A stretch of DNA of 64,000 bases from Isoetes taiwanensis (Eukaryota; Streptophyta; Lycopodiopsida; Isoetales; Isoetaceae): positions 1,270,289 through 1,334,288 of the forward strand of contig JAJEKV010000148.1 in the NCBI GenBank assembly GCA_021234155.1, in the 5' to 3' direction. Shown here in pieces: positions 1-13,790 of this stretch. The notes under the pieces were generated by a model. It was given only the letters and a program-made list of their open reading frames with translations. It was not told where the DNA came from and did no database searches. The position numbers were made by a program, and so were the translations under genes. Position 1 is the first letter of the stretch, and every line of letters starts with the position of its first letter.

Positions 1-1157
1 TCTTTTTTTTTTTTTTTTTCACGTATTGCTTGTTCAGCCAGGAAGCAAGAAGCTTTCATTGAGGGACACAAAAAACATGTAGCAGAAATAATAAATAAAA
101 TCAACCTTTTGCATTCCCTAAAATCCACGTTTGGTTTCATTTCTTAAACTCTATTCTCAGATAACCCCATGGTCGTGATACCAACCAATTTGCAAAGAGA
201 GTATGATACTCTACTTGATTTGAGGATTTGCATTTTGATCATAACTATGTCTTAAAGAAGCACATCTTTAATTGCCCATGGTGGAACCCCAATTGAAAAT
301 CAAAGGCAGTTTTCCAAGTTTTAAGTTGAAACAATGCTGGAAATGCTTATACATGATATCACACATTGCCATAACATTTGTCAAGATATTATGAAAGTAT
401 TTTTAGATCCCCACCTTAAACACTTATGCAAAGCCTGCTATCAATTCTAAGGTAGCTATTTGTAAAATCTCAAATTAAAGTGGGCTAGAGATTCTCTGAG
501 AATGTACAGATTTCAAGATCGGCTGGAACCCACATTATGGTTGTATTCCTAACCACCAAGGTCAGAGATCCCCAAGCATCATAACACCCATGATGTAATA
601 GTTCATGCAAGCTTCTAAAGAAGTCAAGCAGACAAATGAGGTGCATAATAATCTCAAATTATTGCTTACCATATAATCAACACAAACAATTGTGCTGAAG
701 TTCCAAGATGGGAAACTAAACAGCCAACAATTGATCACCATAGGGTCCTTTCAAATAATCATTTAAAAATATACAGCACCTAATCCCTCTTCAAGAGCAA
801 AATGATTCCTACTACGACCAGGAGGAGACAAAGTTCCTCCTGTCGCCAATTCTAAATGCTGAAGCTACATCTCCACTCTTCCACCCGTGACCCCATAAAA
901 TCTAGACTGTCTACCATCCCAAGGTAAGTCCCTTTAAATCCTAAAAGTCCTAGAATATTCCAATCGTGGCCCCATTAGTTCATTAATTCCCCACTTCCCA
1001 GGGATTGCCCTACGGGCAACCCAAAACAGACAAAACAATCCTGATCAATTCTTATACTCCTCCAAACTCATTTTTAAAGGAAAATTCTGCAAAGCTAACT
1101 AGGACTTTAAGGTAACGTAGGAACCATGCGAGACCCCGTGCCCGGACAGAGTGATCC
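1..1157. other. Gene-poor stretch, no gene recognised
   Basis: AT-rich sequence opening with a T run at 3-19. I found no convincing ORF, splice-site pair or known protein motif on either strand. The last 100 bases may be the promoter and 5' leader of the candidate gene starting at 1158. Confidence 0.5.
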
Positions 1158-3210
1158 ATGGCATTGCTGTTCCGTTTCAGGCGGCCCATAGCTGCCGTTC
1201 ACACCTCGTTTACCAAAACCATGGAGGTTAGCATTCATCTATATCCCATGCATTCATGTGTTTGGATGGAAATCTGATATTTTTACTTGCAGACAAGGAA
1301 AATGCTTTTAGTGCGCAGAGTGTAGATGATGTGTATGATGTGGCTCATTGTAGGTGGTGGCATGGTTGGCGCTGCGGTTGCTCAGGGTTGTAATGTGGGC
1401 TTTAAACAACATATAAAGATCTACATTGCCTGATACTTGTTATGAATTGTACCAGTTACAACAAAAATTGGTTTGCACAAGACGGGTCTATAACACAACT
1501 TGTTGATTCATATGCTTTGAAAGAATTTGAATGCTAAAAATTTAGCTTGTTTATCACAAGCAAAGTATGGGAATTAGTTTTAATGAAAGCTTTAAAGATG
1601 TCTTTAGAAGTTAATATGGTTTAAGTTACGTATTTTGCAATTGAAAATGAATGCATACAATAAACTCTAATTACCTCGAAGTTTCCCCTTTTGCATTTTT
1701 AGCAACATCCCCTCACGGTGCCTCTAATGATAGCAATAATTGATGGGAAGCCCTATCGTAACTGGTGCCTGGCACCAAAAAGGACATACCAGATGCTCGA
1801 AGTCAGTTCAATTACGCCCCAGCAACAGTCTCATTCTTTAAAGGTATTGTTCCGCTTCTTCTTCATTTCCTTTGAGATTGTTCTGTGTTAATACATTGCA
1901 AAAAGCCATTGAGAGCATCAGTAGTTTTGTAGTAGTTGGTAGGAGATGCCCTTAATATCTGTATACTTATCTTTCAGTACCTTGACCCATCAAATTGAGG
2001 GCTTCTCCACTGGCACTTTATGCACAAAAAGTTTTCTCTGACCTTTCACTTTTTCTGTTTTAAGATTTTTCCATAGCCTGTATTCTCAATCATAGGATTG
2101 TGTCTAGTCTTTCCATCCATGATAGAAGCCAGCAATTGGCATCCTTTGTCCATCCACGGAATCGCTTTTCCACTACTCCAAAGCCAGATCGATGCAAGGT
2201 TTTGTCGCATGGCACCAATATAGATTTATCGGTTTAGGATAGGTGTCTTAGGTATATTCATGTTTTTCCAGCGTAGGCATTTATGTTGTTGGAAGGGGAG
2301 GAGGAAGGAAGGGACACCAGATCTGTTTGAAAATGAGGAATGCTACAATTATATGTACAAAGAAAATACGAAGTTCCTTTAATAGCTAAAGTATCAGGTG
2401 ATGCCTGAGCTTTATCATTGCTACATGTCTCCTATTTCTTTATAAGAACTTGTGCAATACCTTTGGCACTGCTTGTTTTCCATCACGGATGGTACTGCTT
2501 TTAGTGAACTCTTTGCTACCAACAATCATGGCCAAAGTTAGTTAAAAGGTCATTCATTCTGAACTGAAAATACAGGACATTCTTAGGGTAACCTTTTGCT
2601 GGATTTCCACAGATGTTGGAGCTTGGGAACATGTCTTAAATCTCACGGAAGTGCTCTCATTTGACCTTCAATGCAGGTTCCGCTTTATCTTGCCATTTTA
2701 TGAAACAGCTGCCATTTTGAAAAAAATGACATAACATGTATTGGGGCAAAAATATAAAGCAAGAGAGGATTGAGCAGACGTGGATATTAAAGGAGAAGCC
2801 ATGAAACTTCTGGTCTAACTTATATTAGCACTGGAAGAACAAAAGAGAGTGCATATAATGTCTGCATTTTTCTTCATATCTACACTATATTAGCTGGTTT
2901 TATTCATAATCCTACTCATACATTTAACTCTGTAATATTGTCTGAACCCAAGGATAATGAACCAACGTGGTGTACTGATGTCTGAGAAGTATGATCTATA
3001 TTTATAAAGATGGAAAAAGTAGAAGAGAGAGTATGAATCAAAGGTTAGATTAATATATTGTTGCAAAACAGAGGTATTATTAATTTATTAGAATTATGTT
3101 TAAACTCTGCCTGACATTAGTGCAACAATCTGCAGTTCTTTCAGTGCATGACCTTTGTCTGTGATTGTCAGGTTTGGGATTATGCAGGCTGGGGATATAC
3201 TCGCTTATAA
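1158..3210 (+). CDS. Candidate three-exon gene for an 82-aa protein with a mitochondrial-type N-terminus
   Basis: Three segments join in phase 0 with GT-AG borders: exon 1 at 1158-1226, exon 2 at 1703-1843 and exon 3 at 3172-3210, ending in TAA. The start ATG lies in the context gatccATGGC. The first 20 residues (MALLFRFRRPIAAVHTSFTK) are rich in Arg and Ser/Thr and hydrophobic residues and lack acidic ones, as in a mitochondrial presequence. Exon 2 holds a PYRNWCLAPKR stretch and exon 3 ends VWDYAGWGYTRL. I do not recognise the family, so no function is given. Support is the unbroken frame across two canonical introns. Against it, the exons are short and the second intron is over 1.3 kb, so a chance combination is possible. 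Confidence 0.35.
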
Positions 3211-5431
3211 AGCAGCAGATGTAGGACATCCAGTTTTAGGGTAAGCTTAATAAAAAATGCATTTATTTAGACATTTGTGTTGGATAATGGAGCATGATTG
3301 TTGTGCTAGGCATGTATGATACAGAACCAACCAAGTGGGTTCATAGGTGTCGTGAGAAAACAGCTTACTCATTTCAGCACTTCATTCAAGGCTGGAGGTT
3401 TGCTGATTTAGTTCTGCTACTACAATTATCTCCCACTTTGGTTTATGATAATCTGGGCATGCATTTTTAATAGAATCATTATTGATGTCAAAATCATGCA
3501 TAAAAAACAGATACTAATATGAGAGGTATGCCATTCAAGACTACTTTTTTAAATCCTTCCTGGAATAGTAGGCTTCGATGGGCGATTGATGGTAGGGAAC
3601 CACCTGGGAATAGCAATCAGCCAAGACGTATATTGTCCGCTAAAAATGCCTATGGATAACCATTTCTTGTGTGCAATGACTTATGAGGATCACACTCCGT
3701 CAAAGCAGCTTCCAGCCATAGGATTCTACGCCTTTTAAAATGGAATTTTTCATGTTTCAACATGATTTAGTGGTTAGCCACTCTGTTGAAGGATGTCCAA
3801 AATTGCTGTTCTAGAAATCTTAAACGTTTTCATTAATATCTCTGACCCCGATTTCCAGATTTTCCACAACTGGAATTCTTAATAGTGTATTGACATTTTC
3901 TTGGTCTGAGAGTCAGGAAGAACCAAAATTATCTTGCTGAAGGGCTGCAGAGAAATAATGACATATAATGCAAGCGACTCACAAGTATTCTTCCTTTCCC
4001 TTCCTCCCTTTCACAAGTATTTATTTCGGTAGTAGCACCTGAGATGGCCCATTTGAAATGGATTCAGATTCAACTCATATGTTGGACCACTTGCTAGCCA
4101 GTCAAACTGAGGTGTACTACTATTATACGTTGTATCCTAGCAACTACACTGTCTGTATTTCCTGGAAGAAGCAAAGTTATGACCATTGAATATGACAACT
4201 CCTTAATTGTAGCATTGTTTAAAACTTGTGTGCTTTCAAATTCGCATAGCACTGAAAGCATTATTTACTTTTAGAGAGCCATGACTTTAGAAAATCATGC
4301 AGTCATGCCAGCTGTATGGTGCATTAACTCAAGAAATAATTAGAAAATCACAAACTGAATTGCCTGGTTCAAAAGCTGGATTTTCTAACCTAATTTGTTT
4401 TACAAGATCGTTCTTACTGCTTCTAATCCGGCACTGAAACCGTAATCTGGGCATTTTAGTTACAAAGCTTTACTACTCAAATATTATTCTGTAGGGTAAT
4501 GGATAGGATATGCCCTGGCAAAATGTCAGTTCTGTGAAATTTCCAGACACTGCTACTACAAGTTGAGTGCTTCCAGAAATTGATACAGACCATGGATTGA
4601 GATGTAAGTAACCAGCGACTGGATGATGAAAGCGTGTCTATCTGCACGTCTTGTGGTGAGCTGAGTTATGCATACATTATTAGCTTGTGGGTACCGCGGA
4701 TATATCAAGCTGTCATATGGTGGCAGTGTATATGTAAGTTACATTTAGATTCTCTCCTTGCAGATTAAATGATGGGGCGACTGAAGATCAGATCCATGGC
4801 TGGTATTGGAGTAACAAAAGCTTCCGGATTATAAACAGGAAGTAATAATCTGCACTAACGGGTGAGCTCCACACATACTACTGCTTAAGAAGATTTTGCC
4901 CACTGGTCCACTTTGCATTGCTTCCCATGGGCTTACGACTTTAGTAATATTGTGTGGTCAACAACTTCAGAAATGGCTAAGATTTGAAATCGTTGTCGCC
5001 GAAGAGTTTATAGGATCGTATTACCAAGGCATTTGACTGAGGAATATGCTCCAATGACACAGTCTAACCTTTACTGATGCCTTGAGATCGCTTGTAAACC
5101 CTTTTTCCAATGAGTCTGCTCCATCAGTGACTGAGAGTTTGAGCTTCCTGGGTGAGAGTTACCAACCTGAATCTGAAAGGATGTCTTTCCTGACTCTCCA
5201 CACATGCTAATGCATATACCTAAGCACCGCTTAGCTGCTATTGGAGATGCCGCACACACTGCACATCCTTGCAGGTCAAGGTGTAAATCTTTGGCTTCCA
5301 GATGCCATTTCACTACTAACCTTATCGAAGGGTGTAGAAAGGGTTCTGATGTTGAGAGGTAACAGTCACATTTTTGTCTGGATTTTGTAGGATCCTGAAC
5401 CGTGGAATTAATTTTGCCTCTTTTAATACAG
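3211..5431. other. No gene recognised
   Basis: AT-rich sequence. A short open stretch after an acceptor-like site near 4763 reads LNDGATEDQIHGWYWSNK and then stops soon after. I cannot connect it to a neighbouring exon or to a family. Confidence 0.4.
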
Positions 5432-5693
5432 CCGCATTATTAGAATACAGAAAGCGAGGAAGTCACAACTTTTGCCACATGGCAGTGCTGGATGGTTTCA
5501 GAGAATATTTTCTATGCTAGATGCTGACCGGATAAACTTATTGCGTGCAGCAGGTTTTAGTGCTGTCCCAACTCTTTTGGGCCTCCTTGAAGAAACGGAT
5601 AATTTCCTACGCAATGAGCAATGGGAAATCCCAGAGCTGAGATTTTTAAATGATGGTTCTGGAAAATTAGTGATTTTCATATTGCACGAAGAA
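5432..5693 (+). other. Isolated exon-like ORF
   Basis: An open stretch of about 260 bases sits between a good acceptor (ttttaatacag) and a consensus donor (GTAAGT). It encodes about 86 residues including GFSAVPTLLGLLEETDNF and GSGKLVIFILHEE, which read as protein-like. I recognise no family and found no partner exons nearby. It may be one exon of a gene whose other exons I cannot identify, or a captured or decayed exon. Confidence 0.25.
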
Positions 5694-6320
5694 GTAAGTG
5701 GTGCTATGTAGGTGCTGCTGCTATGAAGAAAAGGTGCATGCAAGGATAATGAAACAAATCGGAGTGGAAATTATAGAAAACGTTTAGTGCAATTGCGATG
5801 CCGCTGCCATATATAATGGTATAGCTATGAAATGCAAGCTTATGTGGAATTAAAGTTTCAGGCACAACAGCCCAAGATGTCCGTCTTGGATTAGAGCATT
5901 AAGTAGAGTCTGAAAAGACACTTTGGATGGACAAAGATGGGCAGCCCAATTGACTTACTAAATACTTTATACTTTGAGGATGAATTGATTTGGATGGGAT
6001 CCCAAGATTCTAATACGTAGAAAACATACATGTGCTTATGAATTACGTTGCCCACATCAGCACATGGCATCTTCTTTCTAAAACCCATACCCCAAAGCTG
6101 CTACCTTTAACTTTGCCATTGGAGGGGCAATTACTTTTATATCTCTAAAACCTATACCCAAAGTGCCATACCTAACTCGCCATTCCTCAATGCCTTGCCA
6201 GGAATGCAGACCACGATCACGTGATCATCAGAAAGTTTCTGGTAGATCAGAAGTCAAGTATGGGAAGCGCCCATTTTAACTATCAGGACTAAGTGGTGGG
6301 GCAGATCCATTTCGTGTGTT

Positions 6321-6540
6321 TCCTCATCATAATAATAACAAGAAGAAAAATATATGTTTATTCTTACAACTTCCTCGGGCCAACTTCTAAAACTTCCCCA
6401 AGAATTTAACCCCTAACATAAGCATGGGCAGACCGCATTTCAAGGTTTCCTATCATAATAATAACAAGAAGAAAAAATATGTTATCTTTTACAATCTCTG
6501 GCCAACTTAAATGCCCAAGTAATTTAACCCCAACATAAGC
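6321..6540. repeat. Diverged tandem duplication of about 100 bp
   Basis: Two copies, at about 6321-6423 and 6447-6540, share the block CATAATAATAACAAGAAGAA, the string GGCCAACTT and a closing AATTTAACCCC-type string, with indels between them. A second short duplication follows at about 6549-6655, recognised by ATAAGCACCCC repeated before AATCAAGATT. Confidence 0.7.
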
Positions 6541-6897
6541 TCCATTGAGTTGATTTTGCCTACATATTCAAGACCTGATAAGCACCCCCAATTGTTAATC
6601 AAGATTTGCTCACATATTCAAGGACCAATAAGCACCCCAATTGTGAATCAAGATTAGCTGGTTATTATTGAAACCATTGTTTCAATCCACTTCATTGAAT
6701 GGTTTAGATTGAGATATTAATTATAAGTCTTTCAATCCACTATTGGTAGAAGAAAACATACATTTCTACATTTCTGTCTTGGATTAAAGCATTTGTATCC
6801 CATTGATGAAGCTAATGAGTGTAAATTTTGCATATCTATCTTAACAAATGTGTATTGAAGCATTACTTTCTATTTTCCATTTCGAACTCTAAATTGC

Positions 6898-7038
6898 AAA
6901 GGCTATAATTTAGATTAAGGCATAATAAATACCAAAGGATTTTACTGGTGCATTCATTGTAACTCGCAGAAGGCTATAATTTGACATGGGCATAATAAAT
7001 ACCAAAGGATTTTACTGGTGCATCTACATTGTAACTCG
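6898..7038. repeat. Tandem duplication of about 70 bp
   Basis: Two adjacent copies start AAGGCTATAATTT and share CATAATAAATACCAAAGG and TTTTACTGGTGCAT, ending near GTAACTCG. The copies differ by a few substitutions and short indels. Confidence 0.85.
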
Positions 7039-9828
7039 ATAAAAGATATCACACATAAGATGTAAGGCATTTTCTAACTAAAGAGTGCATTTGGTGATAA
7101 TGACATGAAACCAAAACAACACTGTGGAAACCACTACAAAACAATACACTTATTGGCACGGAATAATTAAAGGGTGCTACATAAACACGATATAAAAAAA
7201 CCTCCATTAAAATGAGACATCTCTTATTAGTGAGAAAGCAACTTTAATTTCTTTAATTGGCACTGTGGGCAATATTTCGTTTGGGTACGTAAAGTCATGA
7301 CTTAATGTGCCCAGGCAGCCAGTTGCTGTCCAATGACCATTCTCACACACAACGGTACCTTTGAACCTTATATTGCATTTGGCAGCCATTATATTTCTAA
7401 GCTAATTCCTTGTTTAATTGTCAACCTGTTCAGGTCCTCTGCACTGACACCTTCGAGCTCCTCTAAACCCCTGGGAGTCTTTGACAAGTATTAACTATTA
7501 ATAGCAAAATTCCACAGCTCTCTTATGTCCTGTACTCTGGTCAAACTGTTTCATCTAAGAAAAGCCACCTTCACATCAAGAACTGATAAACAACCTCTAG
7601 AATGTGCACACATCTTCTTATTTCGCTCTGAATAATTAAAGCGTGCAAAGCCTGACCATTAATACCTTTACCTGCAGCTTCAAACCATTAGATTCAGTAT
7701 TTTGTGCAGCTCTCACTACCTGGCAGCTGCAGTGTCTAATTGAATACCAACAAGAAGGCCTGCTGCTCGTATCTCCTTCCTACATGTGAATTATCAACCA
7801 CCCTAGTTTTCTAAGATCACAAAAATAATTGCCTTTATGAACTACACTCTCCAGCAGGCTTTTGAAGGTGGTCCAGCACAGCCACGCAGCCTTTACAAAA
7901 CAAGTGGACTGCCGCAAATGCAAGCTACCATGGTCCCCTAGGCACCGCAGCAGCCACTGCATTAGTTACACAAAACAGCCCCCACAGGTAAGCCACCCGC
8001 AAGGGGTTTTGCTAGGGTCATGATATCTGGATGTAATGTCATATACTTCCATGAGCCCACAATCTTCCTGTTCGGCCTAGACCACATTGGACTCCAAAAC
8101 AACAAGAATAAATATGGAGATTTAGGACCTTTAGATACTTGAACATGATCTGAATGACAAAATCAATTTCTATAAAGTTTCAGCAGTATACAGACAAATT
8201 GTTGGACCTAATCACGTCCTGTATGGAAGCATGTTTACTCAAAGCCATTCTATCATCTAATAGATGAATCAAACTTCCTCCCCCCGCATTATATTGATAG
8301 TCATGCTTCTGGCCCTCAAGGTTTGATTTAACATAGCATTCTACTACAGAAAACAGGATGATTCAAAATGAATACCCCATCGAAACTAGCAAGACACCAT
8401 AATCGCCACATAATGCCCAAGCTCTTTACAAAATTTAGCTGTTGTGAATAGACCCCTCCTTCTCCTTTGCATTATAAGGTCTCGGTGAAAACAGCAGCTG
8501 TTTTCTCCTAGTTTAAGTGTATCGTTTTGTTGCTTTTATGTCCCCAAATTTACAAAGTGCACACCAGGCATAACTGGCTCAAAGGGAGGGATATGCTTTA
8601 CTAGAGCAAGGGCACCATTGTCCCTTCCATGAAAGCATTTACTGAAGGCTACAAATCTGTGTAACTGATGATGTTCCATTATTTTGCAGTGGTATTTCCT
8701 TGAGAACTTGATTGCTGGCTTCGTTTGCCTCAGTCCCAGAGTTTGTAAAGAACACGGTCTGCAAATGATGACCGACCAAGGCTTGGCAAGCCTTAACCTA
8801 CAACAGTGTCCAACATCGAAAAGGGGAATTATTACAGCCAGAGAAAGAGTAAGAACTCTAGTTATCTACTACATCAAACAGGCCAACAAAAATTCAATAT
8901 GGCTAAAACATCAAAGTAAATAATTTGTGTGTTATAAACACAAAATGACAGATCTTGATTCTTATAGAGAGAAGAGCTTTACCCATGAGTGGACGGAATA
9001 ATAGACATTGCTAACATGCATGAGAGCAGAAGCCTGCTCTAGATGGCCCTGACCAAATCGGATGGTTATGACCTGGGAATGCATTAAATGTCATTCTGCA
9101 GTCATGTCCGTTACTCCTTGCCTCAATAGACAAAACCCTACAACCATTACCTTCACCAAGACCACAGGATTTCTCAAGCATAAGTGCCAACCAGGAATTT
9201 GAATCTGCTTCCATAACATCGGAACCGCTTTTCCATTGTATATTTTGGTTGAGCAGGGCTTCAACCACTGATTTCTGCATAGCTATGTAGGGCAGCACAA
9301 CGACTTGGCCATTTGGGCTGTAAAATCGCCACCATGTCTAGCAGTCTTGCTTGCCATTACACAACTCTTTATGTGTCTGTTTCATTTGTATTATCTCTTA
9401 TTTCTCAGAGTGGGTTGTGATTTGTCACATAGGAGCCACATAACCCTCCAACAGTCCATTTCTGAAACAAGGCCGTAGAACCAGAGGGTAAATATAGGCG
9501 CCACATAACCTCCACAGGCCATTACAAACAAGGCCCTAGAACTTTGCGCATTTTGTTGGGGGCAAATATAGTGCCATATGTGTGTGCGGATCACATACGA
9601 TGGAGGATGCTAGAGTTTTATTTACATAGAGCAAACAATTTTCCAAGCCCGTTTTAGGATTTTAGCTTGCACTATGGCAGCATGCCACTTTTGCCTTTGC
9701 TAATAAACCGGCATCCGCTGTTAAGGTGTGCTGGTAAGCGATGAACTCCTATGTCAATTCACCCATTGTGCTAGCACCCATCATTAAGGTGGATGCCTAC
9801 ATATATGTGTATTGTAGTTTGGTGGCTA

Positions 9829-10170
9829 GTACTTTGGTTAGCAATTAAAAAGTCTTTGTTCAAGTCTCTTTTTTAGACAATTACATGATTGTCATGTTCC
9901 TATAGGATGTCATGTCCTTTTTTAGATATCACTAGATTGCCATGTCCCTATAGATGCTACGTGATACGACGTGAAAAATACTCTATCGTACACGTTGAAT
10001 GTACGCTCTCGCTAAACATCGACACTACAATAAATTATATATTTGTTATTACTTCATTATTTAAATGTCTCCTCCTCAGAAGTTTGACGGTTAATAATTT
10101 TAGGGTTGGCAATTGTGAAGTTCATGGTTCAAGTCTCCCTTTGAGACATTTAGTGGATTTGGTATGTCCT
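9829..10170 (+). repeat. Repeat block B-A-B flanking the copia 5' LTR
   Basis: Block B (CTAGTACTTTGG, then AAAGTCTTTGTTCAAGTCTC) occurs at about 9829-9880 and in variant form at about 10085-10170. Block A (CCTATAGGATGT... ACACTACAATAAATT) lies between them. The same blocks recur in the same orientation at about 17210-17705, on the far side of the copia element, suggesting that the element inserted into an older tandem array. Confidence 0.6.
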
Positions 10171-10256
10171 CATTTTCAAATGCATGGTATTGTGAACCTG
10201 GTCAGCGATAAAGCAGATAAAGGCCACTCTGACATGAATTCAGAACACTGAATATT

Positions 10257-10696
10257 TCATAGAGTTTAGTTCAGTAAATCTTTAACCTCGTGGAAGTTAT
10301 ACATGTCGTGAGCAGATCACAGAACCAAAGATATTGACTGTCGAAGAACCCCTGCCCCAAAGGTCAAGTAACTGGTAAACAATATTGAAGGTATTGGAAA
10401 CGACATATATGGAAATGAAATGTGGTCGAATAAAAAAGAAATTGCTTGAAACTGAATAAGGAAAATCGTGAAGTAGTCTGGGTTTGGGTGTAAAGGAGAA
10501 AACTTGATCAAGAAAGCGCTGGAGCCGGATTGATGCTACAACGATGTGAAATGTCACTGGCTATTTGATTGTTGAAACGAAAGGAAAATGAGATAAATTC
10601 GTTGAGCTCCTGACTATAGTATTATCGAGTGCATCGTTAATACCTTTAGAGATGGAACCATTGGATTTCATCTCAAGCTGAAATAAAACTAAACCA
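10257..10696 (+). repeat. 5' LTR of decayed Ty1/copia element
   Basis: This segment matches 16700-17137 over its length. Shared strings are TACATGTCG, AACCAAAGATATTGA, AAAGGTCAAGTAACT, AAGGAGAAAACT, TCAAGAAAG and ACGATGTGAAAT. It ends in CTAAACCA, and a primer-binding-site motif follows within three bases. The left edge is approximate, because the terminal bases are eroded. Confidence 0.75.
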
Positions 10697-10698
10697 AT

Positions 10699-10708
10699 TG
10701 GTATCAGA
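10699..10708 (+). other. Primer-binding site of the copia element
   Basis: TGGTATCAGA, the usual plant retrotransposon complement to the 3' end of initiator tRNA-Met, sits directly after the LTR end. Confidence 0.8.
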
Positions 10709-10749
10709 AAGCAGTTAGCATTTCCATCAAGGACAAGTCGCTTTGGAGC

Positions 10750-13700
10750 ATCACTCACTTAACTTTATTAGATGCGCTGTGCTGAGGTTCAGATTCCAAG
10801 TCCTGGAAGAGAAGTCGAAAATGCATTAGAGAATGTTGATCTGGGACTCCAGAACCTTAAATGAAGACGATCATGTTAGCTGGTCATGTCTTCGCAGAGG
10901 AGCAAGAAATGGCCTGCTATCGATCTCAGCGTGAATGCAGACCGGAACATCCCTCTGCAGTGATACGGCTACTTTTGAATCAAGATAAAATCAAAATCAA
11001 GCAGGCACAAGGTATTATAATCCAGAAGTCAGGGAACTCTATTTTGTTGGCAGACAGAGGCAAACATCCGATTTGTGATGAGAAGAAGTCTTCTTCTCAA
11101 ATGGATGTCTTAGAAATGGAGCCCGTAAACCTAAGTACAAAGAAAAAATGAAGATTTAACTCAATTCTTTTGCTAAGCTCTGATAGTGTATCATTGCATC
11201 TCAAGGTGCGGGTGCATATGCAATGAATGAACAGCCAGGATCCTTGCCATATCTAGACATGAGCAATTACAAGAATTTAGCAACCTTATACCAAAATGCA
11301 CTCAAGACCGTAGAAGAAGCCAAGGGATATGGTGCTTACGTAATTTGAGTAAGAAGAGGCAATTGATGATAAATGAAGATGCAGAAGTGTCAAGTGCTAT
11401 ACCGAAGACAAGGGTATCAAGGAATATCCGGCCATTCTTCGAATACCAATGATCCCATTATGACCATGTTTTTCATGTAATATGTATGGTCATTTCTTAA
11501 AGATTGATTGCCCAAAAAATAAAGAAGCCGTTTTGAGTGTTTTAATCCATGGAGGAAAGGGCCATTATGCCAATAAATGTTCTAGCCCCAAAATTAACAC
11601 TCAAAGGCGTGGGGAAGAGGTTTTAGTGCTCAAAAAACAATGTATCTAGAGGGAAGAGGGAGGGGTTTTGGCAAAAATCGCCCCGCTTTAAATACACTCA
11701 AGAAGTAAACAGATGATGAAGAAACCGAGGAGGATGCAAGAGGTATGTAAACACAATGAAATTTTGTCTGCTTTCCAAACGATAAGGCTAATGGTGATAT
11801 GTTAATTATAGATAAGTGGAGCGTAAAAAGAGTGTAATCCACTAGCATCCTCAAGAAAATGCAAAGGAAGCAAAGTGATGGCCACGCTAAGCTTCTGCAA
11901 TGGAGAGCCACAGGAGGTCGTAAAGACGAGGAGCCCCTATAATTGTTCGATCTTCAGAAAGTACCAGCTAGTCTTAAAGATGTAATTGTGCCAGTCTAAT
12001 AAGAAATTTAATTTCAGTAGCCTGCTAGTAGATCTTGGGTTTACAATGGTTTTCGATAAGCCGCAATGTACTCATCTTCAAAGGTAATGAAACTAAATTT
12101 ATCTGGAGACGGTTGGAAATCTTGCAGGGTTTGAACCGTGACAGTACCGGAAAAATTTGAATCTATATAAATGTTTTGATAGCACCTTCATAATGTTTGG
12201 CATTTGAGACTAGGCACACCCAAACCAGAAATAGCTGAAGCAAATGGCAGCTAAGGGTTAAGGTCCAGACGCAAGAGTATATCTCTTACTATTCAATGTG
12301 CATAGGTTGTATGCTCGAGTAAGCATTCAAGGGCTGCCGCTATGATCTTAATAAGAGAGCAAAAATATTCCTCGGATTTGATTCATACAGACTGCGGGTT
12401 CCCTAAATATCACTTAACATAAGTGGAAAGGTATTTCATTATACGGATGATTTCACGCCAGAAAAACAGTGCTATTGTCTTAAAACCAAAGATGAAGCAT
12501 TTCAAGGCATTCAAAGCATATACATACTGGGCGGTTGAAACTAGAAGGGTAACAAGTGTGTAAGATCCGATAGAGGTGGAGAGTACCTATCGTGCAAGTT
12601 CGTGAATTATTGTGTAGAAAGAGGAATGAGGGCAATATACAGTGTAAACCACCACCCCGCCGAAACAAAGTTGTTGAGAGAAAGAACAGACTATTCTTGA
12701 TGCGGCACGTAAGCATGTTGAAATTCTGTAAAGTTAAGCAAACTTTTTATGGGAGGGAAGTCAGAAGACCACGACACATTCAAAATTTAATCTACCGTAA
12801 GTATAAAAGGTAGCATTCCGTAGATGCTTTGTCCGTACTAAGCTTCCGTTTTATGATCATCTTAAAGCTTATGGATGCTTATCTTTCTCACCACATAACA
12901 AAAGAATAAAGTAAAAAATAGATGATGTCGGACAATCCTTTTCTGTTATGATGAACATTCAAAGGTGTAGACCCATGATCCCTAACGAAGGAAAAATAAT
13001 TATAAGTAGAGATGTCAATGCTTGATGAAAACTCGGCTTTTTACAAAATTCTCATCAAGCAGTAAATCAAGTAGAACTTAAAGAAGGGCTGAAATGTTGA
13101 TGAAGAAATTTAAAGTAAATTAAGGTGGTTGGAAATAATATATGGATATACTCAATCATAACACTAACAAAGGTTGACTAACATAATGCCAGCTAATGCA
13201 AGAAACAGCTAATCTAAGAGCATGTGAACTGGATACTAACTGATGCAATAAGGATTGCCGCAGAGATGACAAAATGATGAAAGACCAAATAAGAAAAGAA
13301 CGTGGAGTTCAGCCAATGCGGTGATGAATTTATGTGGGAAGCCTCTAATTATATGGAAGAATGCGTATGGAAAGTAGAAGGTTAAATCCAAATCCTCAGA
13401 GAAGTATTGATAATGCTAGATTATGACGGGTATTAATGCAGCTATGATGAAGGCAAAGAAATCTGAAAATGCTCAATTGAAAACTCACAGTAAAAATGAA
13501 ATGGACAGCCGTAAGATCCCCGCACCCATGACTTGGTAGACACATGCCGTAAAAAACAGAATATTTATAGGTTGTAAATGGATTTGCCAAAGTGAAACAA
13601 TCAATGAGAATGAGAATCCAAAGTAAAGCCCTATTTGTTAGGGCTTACACCCAAAGTGAAGGAATCTGATTATAAGGGTACTTTTTCTCCAATTGTAAAA

Positions 13701-13790
13701 ATGACAAGCATTAGAATACTTCTTTGCAATTAGCAAAATGCAAATAAATGGGAAGCACATCATATGGATGGAATATGCATGGCGCTCTTT
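10750..13790 (+). pseudogene. Degenerate Ty1/copia gag-pol
   Basis: Many frameshifts and stops, but the order of copia domains is readable. Near 11460-11510 is a degraded gag zinc knuckle (GHF..DCPKNKE), with a second knuckle-like GKGHYANKC near 11555-11580. Near 12210 is a GAG-pre-integrase piece (RLGTPKPEIAE-like). At about 12380-12740 is integrase core: LIHTDCG, then RSDRGGEYLS, then VVERKNR in another frame. Near 12850 comes KLPFYDHLKAYGCLSF, and near 12930-13010 DDVGQSF and MIPNEGKIIISRDV. At about 13560-13735 is the reverse-transcriptase entry, GCKWI, GTFSPIVKMTSIRIL. Nothing here can encode a working protein. Confidence 0.85.

Larger units (their letters stand above)
5694..9828. other. 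Gene-poor stretch with local duplications
   Basis: No gene is supported. The short ORFs here lack recognisable motifs and splice context. The sequence is marked by diverged side-by-side duplications, listed separately at 6321-6540 and 6898-7038. A weaker one lies at about 9420-9560, where a segment containing GCCACATAACC and AACAAGGCC occurs twice. Confidence 0.5.
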
